A DNA stretch of 64,000 nucleotides, from contig CAYSOF010000004.1 in the NCBI GenBank assembly GCA_964432595.1, forward strand, positions 124,001 through 188,000, written 5' to 3'. The notes beneath the pieces were generated by a model. It was given only the letters and a program-made list of their open reading frames with translations, ran no database searches and had not been told where the DNA came from. This stretch comes from DASYLJ01 sp964432595 (lineage in GTDB: Bacteria > Desulfobacterota > Binatia > DP-6). Shown here one piece after another: positions 7,226 to 15,282 of this stretch. Within the stretch, counting starts at the first letter, position 1, and the number at the start of each line of letters is the position of its first letter. The position numbers and the translations under genes were made by a program.

Positions 7226-9082
7226 ATGAGCGTACGACCGCTGGGAGCCGGCGTGGCCGGCGGGCTGTTGGCCGGGGCCATCGTCGGAGGGCTCGAGGCG
7301 ATCGCGTCCTGGTTCGGGGCGCACGGCGTGGGCGAGCTGCCTCCGGTCGCCTGGGGGATGATCGTCTACGGGCTCGTGGGCGCGTTGGGAGGGCTCGGCG
7401 CCGGGATCGTCGCCATGATCCTTCGGACGGACGGCTTCGGTCTGGCGCTGGCCGGCGTCGGAGCAGGGCTGGGATTCGTGGTCGCACGCTTTCGCGTGAT
7501 CCGCGACGTCTTCATGGAGCAGCTGCCGCCCGGCGCGCTGACCTCGGTGGTGCAGCTGGCGGCGCTCGGCGCCACCGTCGTGCTCGCGTTCCTCGTCTGG
7601 CGCATGCTGCGGGGCGCCGACGCGCGACGCGGCTTCGCGACGCGTCCGCTCGGCGCCGCGCTGATCGTCCTGGTGATCGCCGGAATCAGCGCCGCCGCCA
7701 GCGGCATGGTGTCGGCGCCGCCGCCCGCTCAGCTGCCGCCGCGTGCCGCCGCCGCGCCGAACGCGCCGAACGTGATCCTCCTCATGATCGACACGCTGCG
7801 GGCCGATCACCTGTCCGTCTACGGCTACCAGTCCAACCAGACGCCGCGCATCGACAAGCTCGCCGGCGACGGGTTGCGCTGCGCGAAGGCGTTCTCGCAG
7901 GCGTCGTGGACGCGGCCGTCGGTGGCGACGATCTTCACCGGCCTCTACCCGTCGTCGCATGGCGCCATCCACAAGTCCGACATCCTTCCCGATCGCGTCG
8001 AGACCGTGGCCGAGGCGCTGACGAAGGCCGGCTACTACACGGTCGGCTTCCCGAACAACATCAACGTGACCGAGGCGTTCAACTTCAACCAGGGATTCGC
8101 CGAGTTCCACTACCTCGCGCCCGACTTGTTCTTCTGGGCGAACGAGGCGGCGGCGAAGCTCACGCTCTACAACGGCCTGCGGCTCGTGCGGGAGCGGTTC
8201 TTCGCGCGCAAGATATCGGTCTACAACTACTACCAGCCGGGCGAGGTCGTCACCGCGAAGGCCATCGAGTGGCTCGACACGCCGGCGGCGAAGCAGGGGC
8301 CGTTCTTCCTCTACCTGCACTACATGGACCCGCACGATCCGTACTTCGAGCATCCGTACGACGGCGTCGGCTACGCGCGCGTCGCCAATCCGAACCCGTC
8401 GCCCGAGCTCGCCGAGACCTACCGCAAGGCCTACGACGGCGAGGTCACCTACCTCGACGGCGAGATCGGCAAGCTGATCGACGACCTCCAGAAGCGCGGC
8501 CTCTACGACAAGACGCTGATCGTGCTCACGGCCGACCATGGCGAGGAGTTCCACGACCACGGCGGGTGGTGGCACGGCACGACGCTGTATGACGAGCAGA
8601 TCCACGTCCCGCTGCTGATGAAGCCGGCGGCGACGGGCGCCGGTCGCGTCATCGACGATCTCTGCATGAGCATCGACATCGCGCCGACGGTCCTGCGTGC
8701 CGCCGGCGTTCCGCCGCCCGTCGTCATGCAGGGGCACGTGCTGCCGCTCGACGGGGGCACGCCGATCGGCCGCGATCACGTGTTCGCCGAAGAGGACCTC
8801 GAGGGCAACGTCCTGCAGGCGGTGCGCACGCAGACGTCGAAGTACATCACGGCCAACAAGGGCAACCCGCGCGGGCTGCCGGAGAAGGACCTCTTCGACG
8901 TGGGCACCGACCCGGGCGAGACGAAAAACCTCGCCGGCTCGGACACCGCGAAGCTCCAGGAGATGGAGGCCAAGCTCGGCAAGGCGTACCTGGTGGCGAA
9001 GGAACACGCCGGCGCGGGCGGCACCACCGACATCGACAGCGCGACCAAGGAACGGCTGCGCCAGCTCGGATATCTCGACTGA
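7226..9082 (+). CDS. Membrane-anchored sulfatase/phosphotransferase-like enzyme (alkaline phosphatase superfamily)
   Basis: A 618-residue protein with about five N-terminal membrane segments (residues 7-160), then a periplasmic catalytic domain beginning NVILLMIDTLRADHLSVYG. At the position where sulfatases carry Cys/Ser (C-x-P-S-R), this protein reads S-W-T-R-P-S-V-A-T-I-F-T-G. The nucleophile is therefore a threonine, as in phosphoethanolamine and glycerol-phosphate transferases. Metal-binding residues include the double Asp start, TADHGEEFHDHGG, and W-W-H-G-T. The C-terminal E-R-L-R-Q-L-G-Y-L-D tail is common in this sulfatase subgroup. True sulfatase activity through formylglycine is unlikely; phospho-group transfer or hydrolysis on a lipid or glycan is more plausible. 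A GGGGGAA Shine-Dalgarno precedes ATG 7226. Confidence 0.85.
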   Translation: MSVRPLGAGVAGGLLAGAIVGGLEAIASWFGAHGVGELPPVAWGMIVYGLVGALGGLGAGIVAMILRTDGFGLALAGVGAGLGFVVARFRVIRDVFMEQLPPGALTSVVQLAALGATVVLAFLVWRMLRGADARRGFATRPLGAALIVLVIAGISAAASGMVSAPPPAQLPPRAAAAPNAPNVILLMIDTLRADHLSVYGYQSNQTPRIDKLAGDGLRCAKAFSQASWTRPSVATIFTGLYPSSHGAIHKSDILPDRVETVAEALTKAGYYTVGFPNNINVTEAFNFNQGFAEFHYLAPDLFFWANEAAAKLTLYNGLRLVRERFFARKISVYNYYQPGEVVTAKAIEWLDTPAAKQGPFFLYLHYMDPHDPYFEHPYDGVGYARVANPNPSPELAETYRKAYDGEVTYLDGEIGKLIDDLQKRGLYDKTLIVLTADHGEEFHDHGGWWHGTTLYDEQIHVPLLMKPAATGAGRVIDDLCMSIDIAPTVLRAAGVPPPVVMQGHVLPLDGGTPIGRDHVFAEEDLEGNVLQAVRTQTSKYITANKGNPRGLPEKDLFDVGTDPGETKNLAGSDTAKLQEMEAKLGKAYLVAKEHAGAGGTTDIDSATKERLRQLGYLD

Positions 9083-9092
9083 GCGGCGGACG

Positions 9093-10760
9093 GTGGGCGC
9101 ACCGCTCCTGGTGATCGGTCTCGACGGGGCCACCCTCGATCTGGTGGGCCCGTGGGTCGCCGCCGGGCGGCTGCCGGCGCTGGCGGCGCTCATGGCGCGG
9201 GGCGTGTGGGGTCCGCTCCGCTCGACGGTGCCCGCGGCGACGTTCCCCGCGTGGACGTCGCTCGTGACGGGCGTGAACCCCGGCCGTCACGGCGTCCTGG
9301 ACTTCGCCGAGCGGGTCCCCGGAACGTACCGCGTCCGCTTCGTGAACGGCAGCCAGCGCCGCACGCCGGCGCTGTGGACGCGCCTGTCGGCGGCGGGCCG
9401 CCGCGTGGCGGTGCTCACCGTCCCGGCGACGTATCCGCCGGAACCCGTCGACGGCGTGATGGTGAGCGGCTTCGACACACCCCTCACGACGGCGATCGAC
9501 GGCTCGTTCGTCCACCCGCGCGCGTTCTGGCCGGAGATCCGTCGCCTGGTCGGCGGCATCCCGTTCGCCGACTTCCAGGAAGTGACGACGGGACCGGGCT
9601 GGCACGAGCGCGCGCTCGCGAGCCTGCTCGACGGCATCGAGCGACGCACGACGCTCGCGACGGCGCTGCTGCAGCGCGAGCGGTGGGACGCGATGATGGT
9701 GGTGTTCGGCGAATCGGACACCGTCTCGCACCACTTCTGGCGCTTTCACGATCCGCACTCGCCGCGGCACGAGCCGGGCCCGCACGGCGACGCGATCGCA
9801 CGCGTGTACGCGGCGCTCGACGCGGCGGTCGCGCGCCTGGTGGACGCGGCGCCGCGCGACGCGGTCGTCGCGGTCGTGTCCGACCACGGGAGCGGCGGCG
9901 CCAGCGACCGCGTCATCCATCCGAACCGGCGGCTCGCCGAGTGCGGGCTGCTGAGGTTCCGCCCCCGCGGCGGCCGTGCGGCGCGCAGCGCCCGCGCGCT
10001 GGCACTGCGCGCCGTGCCGACCCGATTGCAGGGCGCCGTGCTGCGGCGGGCGCCCGTGACCGCCGGCCGTCTCGAAGGCATGGCGCGCTTCGGCGGGATC
10101 GACTGGACGGCCACGCAGGCGTTCTCCGAGGAGCTCGACTACCACCCGAGCGTCTGGCTGAACCGCGCCGGCCGCGAGCCCGAGGGCATCGTGGACGACG
10201 CGCACTACGAGGAGACGCGCACGCGCATCGCCGCGGCGCTGACCGACTGGCGCGACGACGCCGGCCATCCGGTGCTGGCGCGGGTGTGGCGCCGCGAGGA
10301 GCTCTACGACGGCCCCTTCGCCGCGAACGCGCCGGACCTGCTGCTCGAGCCGGCGTTGGTCGACGGCTACAGCCCGTCGTGCCTGCGGAGCGACGGTCCA
10401 GGACCCGCGCTGCGGCGGCTCGCCCGCGCGGAATACGGCGCGGGGAAGGGCAGCGGCATGAACGGGGCGCACCGCCGCGACGGCATGATGCTCTTCGCCG
10501 GCGGCGACGTGCCGCCGGCGGGACGCCTCGGCGGCGCCGACATCGTGGACGTCCTGCCGACGCTGCTGGCGCTCGCCGGCCTGCCGGTGCCGGACGGACT
10601 CGACGGCCGTCCGATCGCGGGCGCGCTGATCGCGCCGCCACGCAGCGCGCCCGACGACGTCCCGCCGCGGGACGGGCCGACCGTGCCCTACGGCGAGACG
10701 GCCGATGCCGAGATCGCGGCGCGGCTGGTCGCGCTCGGCTACCTGGAGCCCGCGTCGTGA
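9093..10760 (+). CDS. Type I phosphodiesterase/nucleotide pyrophosphatase-family protein
   Basis: A 555-residue alkaline-phosphatase-superfamily hydrolase. It starts directly with the metal-binding strand LLVIGLDGATLDL, followed by the NPP-type nucleophile segment A-A-T-F-P-A-W-T-S-L-V-T-G (Thr as nucleophile). Further metal sites are at GESDTVSHHFWRFHD and VSDHGSGGA. The start is taken as GTG 9093, ten bases after the preceding stop, because the domain begins immediately. No signal peptide is seen, so it is probably cytoplasmic. It sits between the sulfatase-like enzyme and a glycosyltransferase whose GTG overlaps its stop. The substrate is unknown; homologues of this type occur in exopolysaccharide and nucleotide-sugar clusters. 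Confidence 0.85.
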   Translation: MGAPLLVIGLDGATLDLVGPWVAAGRLPALAALMARGVWGPLRSTVPAATFPAWTSLVTGVNPGRHGVLDFAERVPGTYRVRFVNGSQRRTPALWTRLSAAGRRVAVLTVPATYPPEPVDGVMVSGFDTPLTTAIDGSFVHPRAFWPEIRRLVGGIPFADFQEVTTGPGWHERALASLLDGIERRTTLATALLQRERWDAMMVVFGESDTVSHHFWRFHDPHSPRHEPGPHGDAIARVYAALDAAVARLVDAAPRDAVVAVVSDHGSGGASDRVIHPNRRLAECGLLRFRPRGGRAARSARALALRAVPTRLQGAVLRRAPVTAGRLEGMARFGGIDWTATQAFSEELDYHPSVWLNRAGREPEGIVDDAHYEETRTRIAAALTDWRDDAGHPVLARVWRREELYDGPFAANAPDLLLEPALVDGYSPSCLRSDGPGPALRRLARAEYGAGKGSGMNGAHRRDGMMLFAGGDVPPAGRLGGADIVDVLPTLLALAGLPVPDGLDGRPIAGALIAPPRSAPDDVPPRDGPTVPYGETADAEIAARLVALGYLEPAS

Positions 10761-11887
10761 TCCGCGTCGCGCTCGTCGTCGCCGGACCGTTCCCGTGTCT
10801 GCGCGGGTCGCAGGTGCTCGTGCAGCATCTGGCCGACGGGCTCCGCGGACGCGGGCATCACGTGTCGCTGATGACCTACGGGCCGGAGCGTGGACGCCGG
10901 CCAGGCCCGCGCCCGGAACGACTCGTCCTCGACGCGGCGCTGGTGGTGCGCCTCTGGCGCCTCGTCCGCCGCGAGCGCATCGAGGTCATCCATGCGCACA
11001 ACTACGAGGCGGCGATCGCCGGCCTCATCGTCGGCCGGCTGACCGGCTGCCCGCTCGTCTACCACGGCCACAGCGCCATGGCCGAGGAGCTGCCCACCTA
11101 CGCAGGCGGCCGCCTCGCGCGACGCGGGATGGGTGCCATCGGGCGCCTTCTCGACGGTCAGGTGCCGCGGCGAGCCGACTTCTGCATCGCCGTCACCGAG
11201 GAGCTGGGTCGCCGGCTGCTGGCGGTCGGCGTCACGGAGCGGGCGCTCGCGTGCATCGCGCCCACGAGCGCACCGTCCGAGCTCCGGCCCGTGCCCGCGG
11301 CCGGCGTGGGCAGCGGCATGGTCTGCTACGCGGGGAACCTGGACGGCTATCAGAACCTCGAGCTGCTCCTGCGCAGCTTTGCGGCCGTCCGCGCCGAGCT
11401 GCCGGACGCGCGACTCGTCCTGCTGACGCACGCGGACGCCCGCGTCCAGGCGGAGCGGCTGACCGCCGAGGGCCTGGGGGCCGGGGTGGAGATCAGGCAG
11501 GCCACCACCTACGATGAGGTCCGTGCGCAGCTCGCCCAGGCCGACGTCGCCGTCTCGCCGCGCGCGGAGCGCTCCGGGTTCCCGATGAAGTTGCTGAACT
11601 ACATGGCAGTCGGCAAGGCGATCGTCGCCTGCGCCGGATCGGCGAAGGGCCTCGAGGACGGCGTGACCGGTCGCGTGGTGCCGGACGACGACCCGGCTGC
11701 GTTCGCGACCGCGGTGACGGCCCTGCTGCGCGACCCGGCCGAGCGCGCGCGCCTGGGGGCTGCCGCACGACGTGCGGTGGAGAGTCCGGCGGCGTGGGAG
11801 CAGGTCCTCGATCGTCTCGAATCCATCTACCGACAGGTGCTGGCGGGCCGGCGGTCCGTCCTGCTACCCATCACCGTCACGGAGTGA
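10757..11887 (+). CDS. GT4-family glycosyltransferase
   Basis: A 376-residue GT-B fold glycosyltransferase. The N-terminal domain has RVALVVAGPFPCLRGSQVLV and I-E-V-I-H-A-H-N-Y. The C-terminal nucleotide-sugar domain carries the family signature around SPRAERSGFPMKLLNYMAVGK, with the E-x7-E pattern altered to E-R-S-G-F-P-M-K-L. The GTG start at 10757 overlaps the stop of the phosphodiesterase gene (GTGA), indicating translational coupling. The cytoplasmic location and acceptor specificity cannot be read from sequence. It belongs to the envelope/polysaccharide block. Confidence 0.88.
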   Translation: MIRVALVVAGPFPCLRGSQVLVQHLADGLRGRGHHVSLMTYGPERGRRPGPRPERLVLDAALVVRLWRLVRRERIEVIHAHNYEAAIAGLIVGRLTGCPLVYHGHSAMAEELPTYAGGRLARRGMGAIGRLLDGQVPRRADFCIAVTEELGRRLLAVGVTERALACIAPTSAPSELRPVPAAGVGSGMVCYAGNLDGYQNLELLLRSFAAVRAELPDARLVLLTHADARVQAERLTAEGLGAGVEIRQATTYDEVRAQLAQADVAVSPRAERSGFPMKLLNYMAVGKAIVACAGSAKGLEDGVTGRVVPDDDPAAFATAVTALLRDPAERARLGAAARRAVESPAAWEQVLDRLESIYRQVLAGRRSVLLPITVTE

Positions 11888-11891
11888 ACCA

Positions 11892-12932
11892 ATGAGCCAA
11901 CGTCCTCGCATCGCGATCACCATGGGCGACGCCGCCGGCATCGGGCCGGAGATCACCGTCAAGTCGCTTGCCAACCCCACCACGTCGACCTGGTGCATCC
12001 CGCTGGTCCTCGGCGACGCGCGCGTGCTCGAGCGGGCGATGGATGCCACGGGGGTCCGGCTGCCGATTCGCGCCATCAAGACGCCGGCCGAGGCGCAGGG
12101 CACGCCCGGGACGGTCGAGGTGATCGACTACGCGAGCATCGACATGGGCGCGCACGCGTGGGGTCGGCTGGACGCCGGGTTCGGCGAGCAGGCCGTGCGG
12201 TGGACGAAGGACGCCGGCCAGATGTGCCTCGACGGTTCGGTCGACGGCATGGTGTCGGCACCGCTCAACAAGGAAGCGATGCACCTGGCCGGGCACGACT
12301 TCGAAGGCCAGACGGAGATTCTCGGACACATGACGAAGAGCAAGCCCGCGATGGTCATGGTCGTCGACAAAATGCGGCTGATGCTCTTCACGAACCACAT
12401 GGCGCTGCGCGCGGTCTGCGATCACCTGACGAAGGACCGCGTGCTCGAGCGCGTGCGCCTCGCCGATGCGGCGCTGCGCGACATGGGGATCGCGAAGCCG
12501 AAGATCGCCATCGCCGGCCTCAATCCGCATGCCGGCGAGAACGGGCTGTTCGGCCGCGAGGAGCTCGACGCGATCACCCCGGCGATCGAGGCGGCGCAGG
12601 CGCAGGGCATCGATGCGCAGGGCCCGTTCCCAGCCGACACGGTCTTCCTGAAGGCGCGCGACGGCGCCTTCGACATGACGATCGCGCTCTATCACGACCA
12701 GGGACTGATGGCGGTGAAGCTCGTCGGCTTCGGCCGCGTCGTGACGTTGCTGATCGGCCTGCCGCTGATCCGCACGTCGACGGGACACGGCACGGCCTTC
12801 GATATCGCCGGCAAGAACATCGCCGACCACGTCAACCTGCAGGAGGCCATCCGCGTCGCCGCCGAGGTGGCGCGCGGCAAGGCTGGATCGCCCGATCGCG
12901 GGCTCGCGGCCGCCTATGGACGCGCCGCATGA
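11892..12932 (+). CDS. PdxA2-like 4-phospho-sugar-acid dehydrogenase (4-phosphothreonate/erythronate type)
   Basis: A 346-residue member of the PdxA family, NAD-dependent enzymes that oxidise and decarboxylate a 4-phosphorylated hydroxy acid. It begins RIAITMGDAAGIGPEI. The three metal-ligand histidines are present in F-T-N-H-M-A-L, NPHAGENGLFG and A-L-Y-H-D-Q-G-L. The substrate motif usually written G-H-T-E reads G-Q-T-E here. Two genes downstream is a DUF1537 kinase, the partner of PdxA2 in D-threonate and D-erythronate breakdown. This neighbour favours a catabolic PdxA2 role over vitamin B6 synthesis. A Shine-Dalgarno GGAG precedes ATG 11892. A pyridoxine-pathway function cannot be excluded without the rest of the genome. 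Confidence 0.85.
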   Translation: MSQRPRIAITMGDAAGIGPEITVKSLANPTTSTWCIPLVLGDARVLERAMDATGVRLPIRAIKTPAEAQGTPGTVEVIDYASIDMGAHAWGRLDAGFGEQAVRWTKDAGQMCLDGSVDGMVSAPLNKEAMHLAGHDFEGQTEILGHMTKSKPAMVMVVDKMRLMLFTNHMALRAVCDHLTKDRVLERVRLADAALRDMGIAKPKIAIAGLNPHAGENGLFGREELDAITPAIEAAQAQGIDAQGPFPADTVFLKARDGAFDMTIALYHDQGLMAVKLVGFGRVVTLLIGLPLIRTSTGHGTAFDIAGKNIADHVNLQEAIRVAAEVARGKAGSPDRGLAAAYGRAA

Positions 12933-12939
12933 AGGTCGC

Positions 12940-13563
12940 ATGAAGGTCATCGACATCTCCGTGCCGAACGGCCCCGGGCAGCACTTCTACCCGGGTGATC
13001 CCGAGCCGAAGATCGAGTCCGTTCGGAAGATCGAGAACGGCGACGTTGCCAACGTCTCGCTGCTCACGATGGGCAGCCACACGGGCACGCACGTCGATGC
13101 ACCGTTCCACTTCATCGCCGACGGCAAGCGCCTCGGCCAGGTGTCGATGGACCGGATGGTCGGCGAGGCGCTCGTCGCCGACCTGCGCGGCCGCGCCGCG
13201 GTCGACGCGGCCGCCCTGAAGGACGTCCCGCTTCGCGCGGGCGACATCCTGCTGTGCCTGACCGACAACTCGGCGCGCTGGACGGCGCCGTCGTTCCAGC
13301 GCGACTTCACGTATCTCACGAAAGACGCGGCCGACGTGCTCGTCGAGGCCGGCGTGAAGGCGGTCGGCATCGACTACCTGTCGATCGAGCAGTTCGGTAG
13401 TCCGGACTTCCCGGTGCACCACCGGCTGCTCGGCCAGGACGTCTTCGTGATCGAGGGGCTCGACCTCGGCCACGTCACGCCCGGGCGCTACACGCTCGTC
13501 TGCCTGCCCCTCAAGTTCCCCGATCTCGACGGGGCACCGGCGCGGGCCGTGCTGCTCGCCTGA
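12940..13563 (+). CDS. Cyclase-family (kynurenine formamidase-like) metal-dependent hydrolase
   Basis: A 207-residue protein of the cyclase/arylformamidase superfamily, which uses a His/Asp metal site to hydrolyse amides or lactones. The family signature is seen as G-S-H-T-G-T-H-V-D-A-P-F-H-F near residues 43-56, with the later G-I-D-Y-L-S-I-E and H-H-R-L-L segments. ATG 12940 is chosen over the in-frame ATG 12916, which would overlap PdxA2. Its position between PdxA2 and the DUF1537 kinase suggests it opens a lactone or removes an acyl/amide group from the sugar acid before phosphorylation. That role is inference; kynurenine hydrolysis is the textbook alternative. Confidence 0.85.
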   Translation: MKVIDISVPNGPGQHFYPGDPEPKIESVRKIENGDVANVSLLTMGSHTGTHVDAPFHFIADGKRLGQVSMDRMVGEALVADLRGRAAVDAAALKDVPLRAGDILLCLTDNSARWTAPSFQRDFTYLTKDAADVLVEAGVKAVGIDYLSIEQFGSPDFPVHHRLLGQDVFVIEGLDLGHVTPGRYTLVCLPLKFPDLDGAPARAVLLA

Positions 13564-13570
13564 CATCCCC

Positions 13571-14821
13571 GTGCAGGCGCTGCGCGTCATCGCCGACGAC
13601 CTGACCGGGGCGTGCGACGTCGGCGCCGAGCTGCTGCCGTGGGCGACGGGTATCGCGGTGCGGGCGTGCGGCGTCGGCGAGGACGCGAGCATCGCGGGCG
13701 TGCCGCCCGACGCGCTCTGCGTCCGCAACACACAGAGCCGGACGGTCGCGCCGGCCGAGGCGGCGCGGCGGGTCACGCGCGCCCTGGACGACGTCGACGA
13801 CGGCTGGGACGGCATCGTCCTCAAGAAGATCGATACCGGCCTCCGCGGCCAGCTCGGCGCCGAGATCGACGCGGCGATGGATCGCCTCGGGATCGACGAG
13901 GCGTTCGTGCTGCCCGCGATTCCCGAGGTCGGCCGCACGACGGTCGGCGGGCGCCAGCTGATCGACGGCGTCCCCGTCCACGAGACCGCGTTCGCGCGCG
14001 ACCCGCAGAACCCGATCCGCGACTCGAGCGTGCCCGCGGCGATCGAGTCGACCAGCCGGCACCGGGCCGCGTCGATCCCGCTGGCCGCGGTGCGCGACGG
14101 CGCAGGAATCGGCGCGGCGCTCGACGCCGCCCGCGCGGCCGGCGCCTCGGTGCTCGTGTGCGACGCGGAGAGCGACGCCGACCTCGAGCGCGCGGTGCGC
14201 GCGGTCGTGACGCGCGGCCGGCCGCTGCTCGTGGTCGGCTCGATCGGGCTCGCGCGCGCGTTGCGACGCGTGCTCGCCGTCGACCCGGCGACGCGCCCGC
14301 GGCCGATGACCCACGGCGGCGCCACGGGTGCGGGCGCGCTCGTGGTCGTGGGGAGCGCACATCCGACGACGCAGCTGCAGGTGGCGCGCGCGACGGAGCG
14401 CGGGCTGTTCACGCCGGTTTCCGTCACGTCGGCTGCGACCGCCGAGGCCGCGGGCCGCGAGGCCGGCCGGCTCGTCCAGGAGGGCGCCGCGGCGGCGCTC
14501 GTGCCGCCGGCAGCGGCGGTCGAGGGCGGTAGCGAGGCCGTGCTCGCGATGCTCCGGACGGCGGCGCTGACCGCACTGTCGCGCGTGCGCCCGAGCGGCC
14601 TCGCGCTGATCGGCGGGGAGACGGCATTCCAGGTGCTCGACGGGCTCGGCCACCCGCCGCTCTGGATCGAGCAGCGGCTGTCGCCGCTCGTCGTGCGCGC
14701 CCGTCTCGTCGCCGGGCCGTACGGCGGCATGATGCTGGTGACGAAAGGCGGCTCGACCGGCGCGCCCGATCTGCTCGGCGCGATCGTCCGCCAGCTCGGC
14801 CGCGGAGGAGGGGGACAGTGA
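13571..14821 (+). CDS. DUF1537 four-carbon acid sugar kinase
   Basis: A 416-residue ATP-dependent kinase of the DUF1537 family, which phosphorylates D-threonate, D-erythronate or related acid sugars. The N-terminal domain begins with the signature V-I-A-D-D-L-T-G-A and has L-K-K-I-D-T-G-L-R-G. The C-terminal nucleotide-binding domain has VVVGSAHPTTQLQ and a glycine-rich L-V-T-K-G-G-S-T-G-A-P-D-L-L near the end. The GTG start at 13571 lies seven bases after the cyclase stop. Pairing with the PdxA2-like enzyme is the known arrangement for acid-sugar catabolism: kinase makes the 4-phosphate, PdxA2 oxidises and decarboxylates it to dihydroxyacetone phosphate. An aldolase/epimerase or transporter is not seen nearby. 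Confidence 0.88.
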   Translation: MQALRVIADDLTGACDVGAELLPWATGIAVRACGVGEDASIAGVPPDALCVRNTQSRTVAPAEAARRVTRALDDVDDGWDGIVLKKIDTGLRGQLGAEIDAAMDRLGIDEAFVLPAIPEVGRTTVGGRQLIDGVPVHETAFARDPQNPIRDSSVPAAIESTSRHRAASIPLAAVRDGAGIGAALDAARAAGASVLVCDAESDADLERAVRAVVTRGRPLLVVGSIGLARALRRVLAVDPATRPRPMTHGGATGAGALVVVGSAHPTTQLQVARATERGLFTPVSVTSAATAEAAGREAGRLVQEGAAAALVPPAAAVEGGSEAVLAMLRTAALTALSRVRPSGLALIGGETAFQVLDGLGHPPLWIEQRLSPLVVRARLVAGPYGGMMLVTKGGSTGAPDLLGAIVRQLGRGGGGQ

Positions 14822-15282
14822 TGGAGGTCGCGGACGGACGGGTCGTCACCGTCGAGTACACGGTGCATCTGGAGGACGGCACGCTGGTCGACTCGACCGG
14901 CAAGTGCGGTCCCATCGCGGTGATGATGGGGTCGGGACAGCTCTTCCCCGCCATCGAGGACCGCATCGGCGGCATGCAGGCGGGCGACACGCGTACCATC
15001 GACATCCCGCCGGAGGACGCCTACGGCCCGCACCACCCGGAGCTCGTCCGCGCCATGCCGCGCGACCGCTTGCCGCCGGACCTCGAGCTCGAGGTCGGCC
15101 GCGACTACACGCTCAAGTCGCCCGACAAGAAGACGCTGCGCTTCCGCCTGCTGGAGATCGGCGACACGGAGGTGCGCGCCGACTTCAACGCGCCCGGCGC
15201 GGGCAAGCGCATGACGGCGACGGTCACCGTCGTCGACGTCCGGGAGCCGACGCCGGAGGAGGATCGACGGGGGCGCGTGTAG
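14821..15282 (+). CDS. FKBP-type peptidyl-prolyl isomerase (SlyD-like)
   Basis: A 153-residue cytoplasmic prolyl isomerase with chaperone activity. It has the FKBP core V-V-T-V-E-Y-T-V-H-L-E-D-G-T-L-V-D-S-T, then M-G-S-G-Q-L-F-P-A-I-E. The insert-in-flap domain is characteristic of SlyD: P-P-E-D-A-Y-G-P-H-H-P-E-L-V. Unlike E. coli SlyD it lacks a His/Cys-rich metal-binding tail. ATG 14821 overlaps the stop of the kinase gene (TGATG), so it is the last gene of the operon. A GTG one codon earlier is a possible alternative. Its 3' end overlaps the convergent RIFT-barrel gene by 59 bases. Confidence 0.9.
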   Translation: MEVADGRVVTVEYTVHLEDGTLVDSTGKCGPIAVMMGSGQLFPAIEDRIGGMQAGDTRTIDIPPEDAYGPHHPELVRAMPRDRLPPDLELEVGRDYTLKSPDKKTLRFRLLEIGDTEVRADFNAPGAGKRMTATVTVVDVREPTPEEDRRGRV

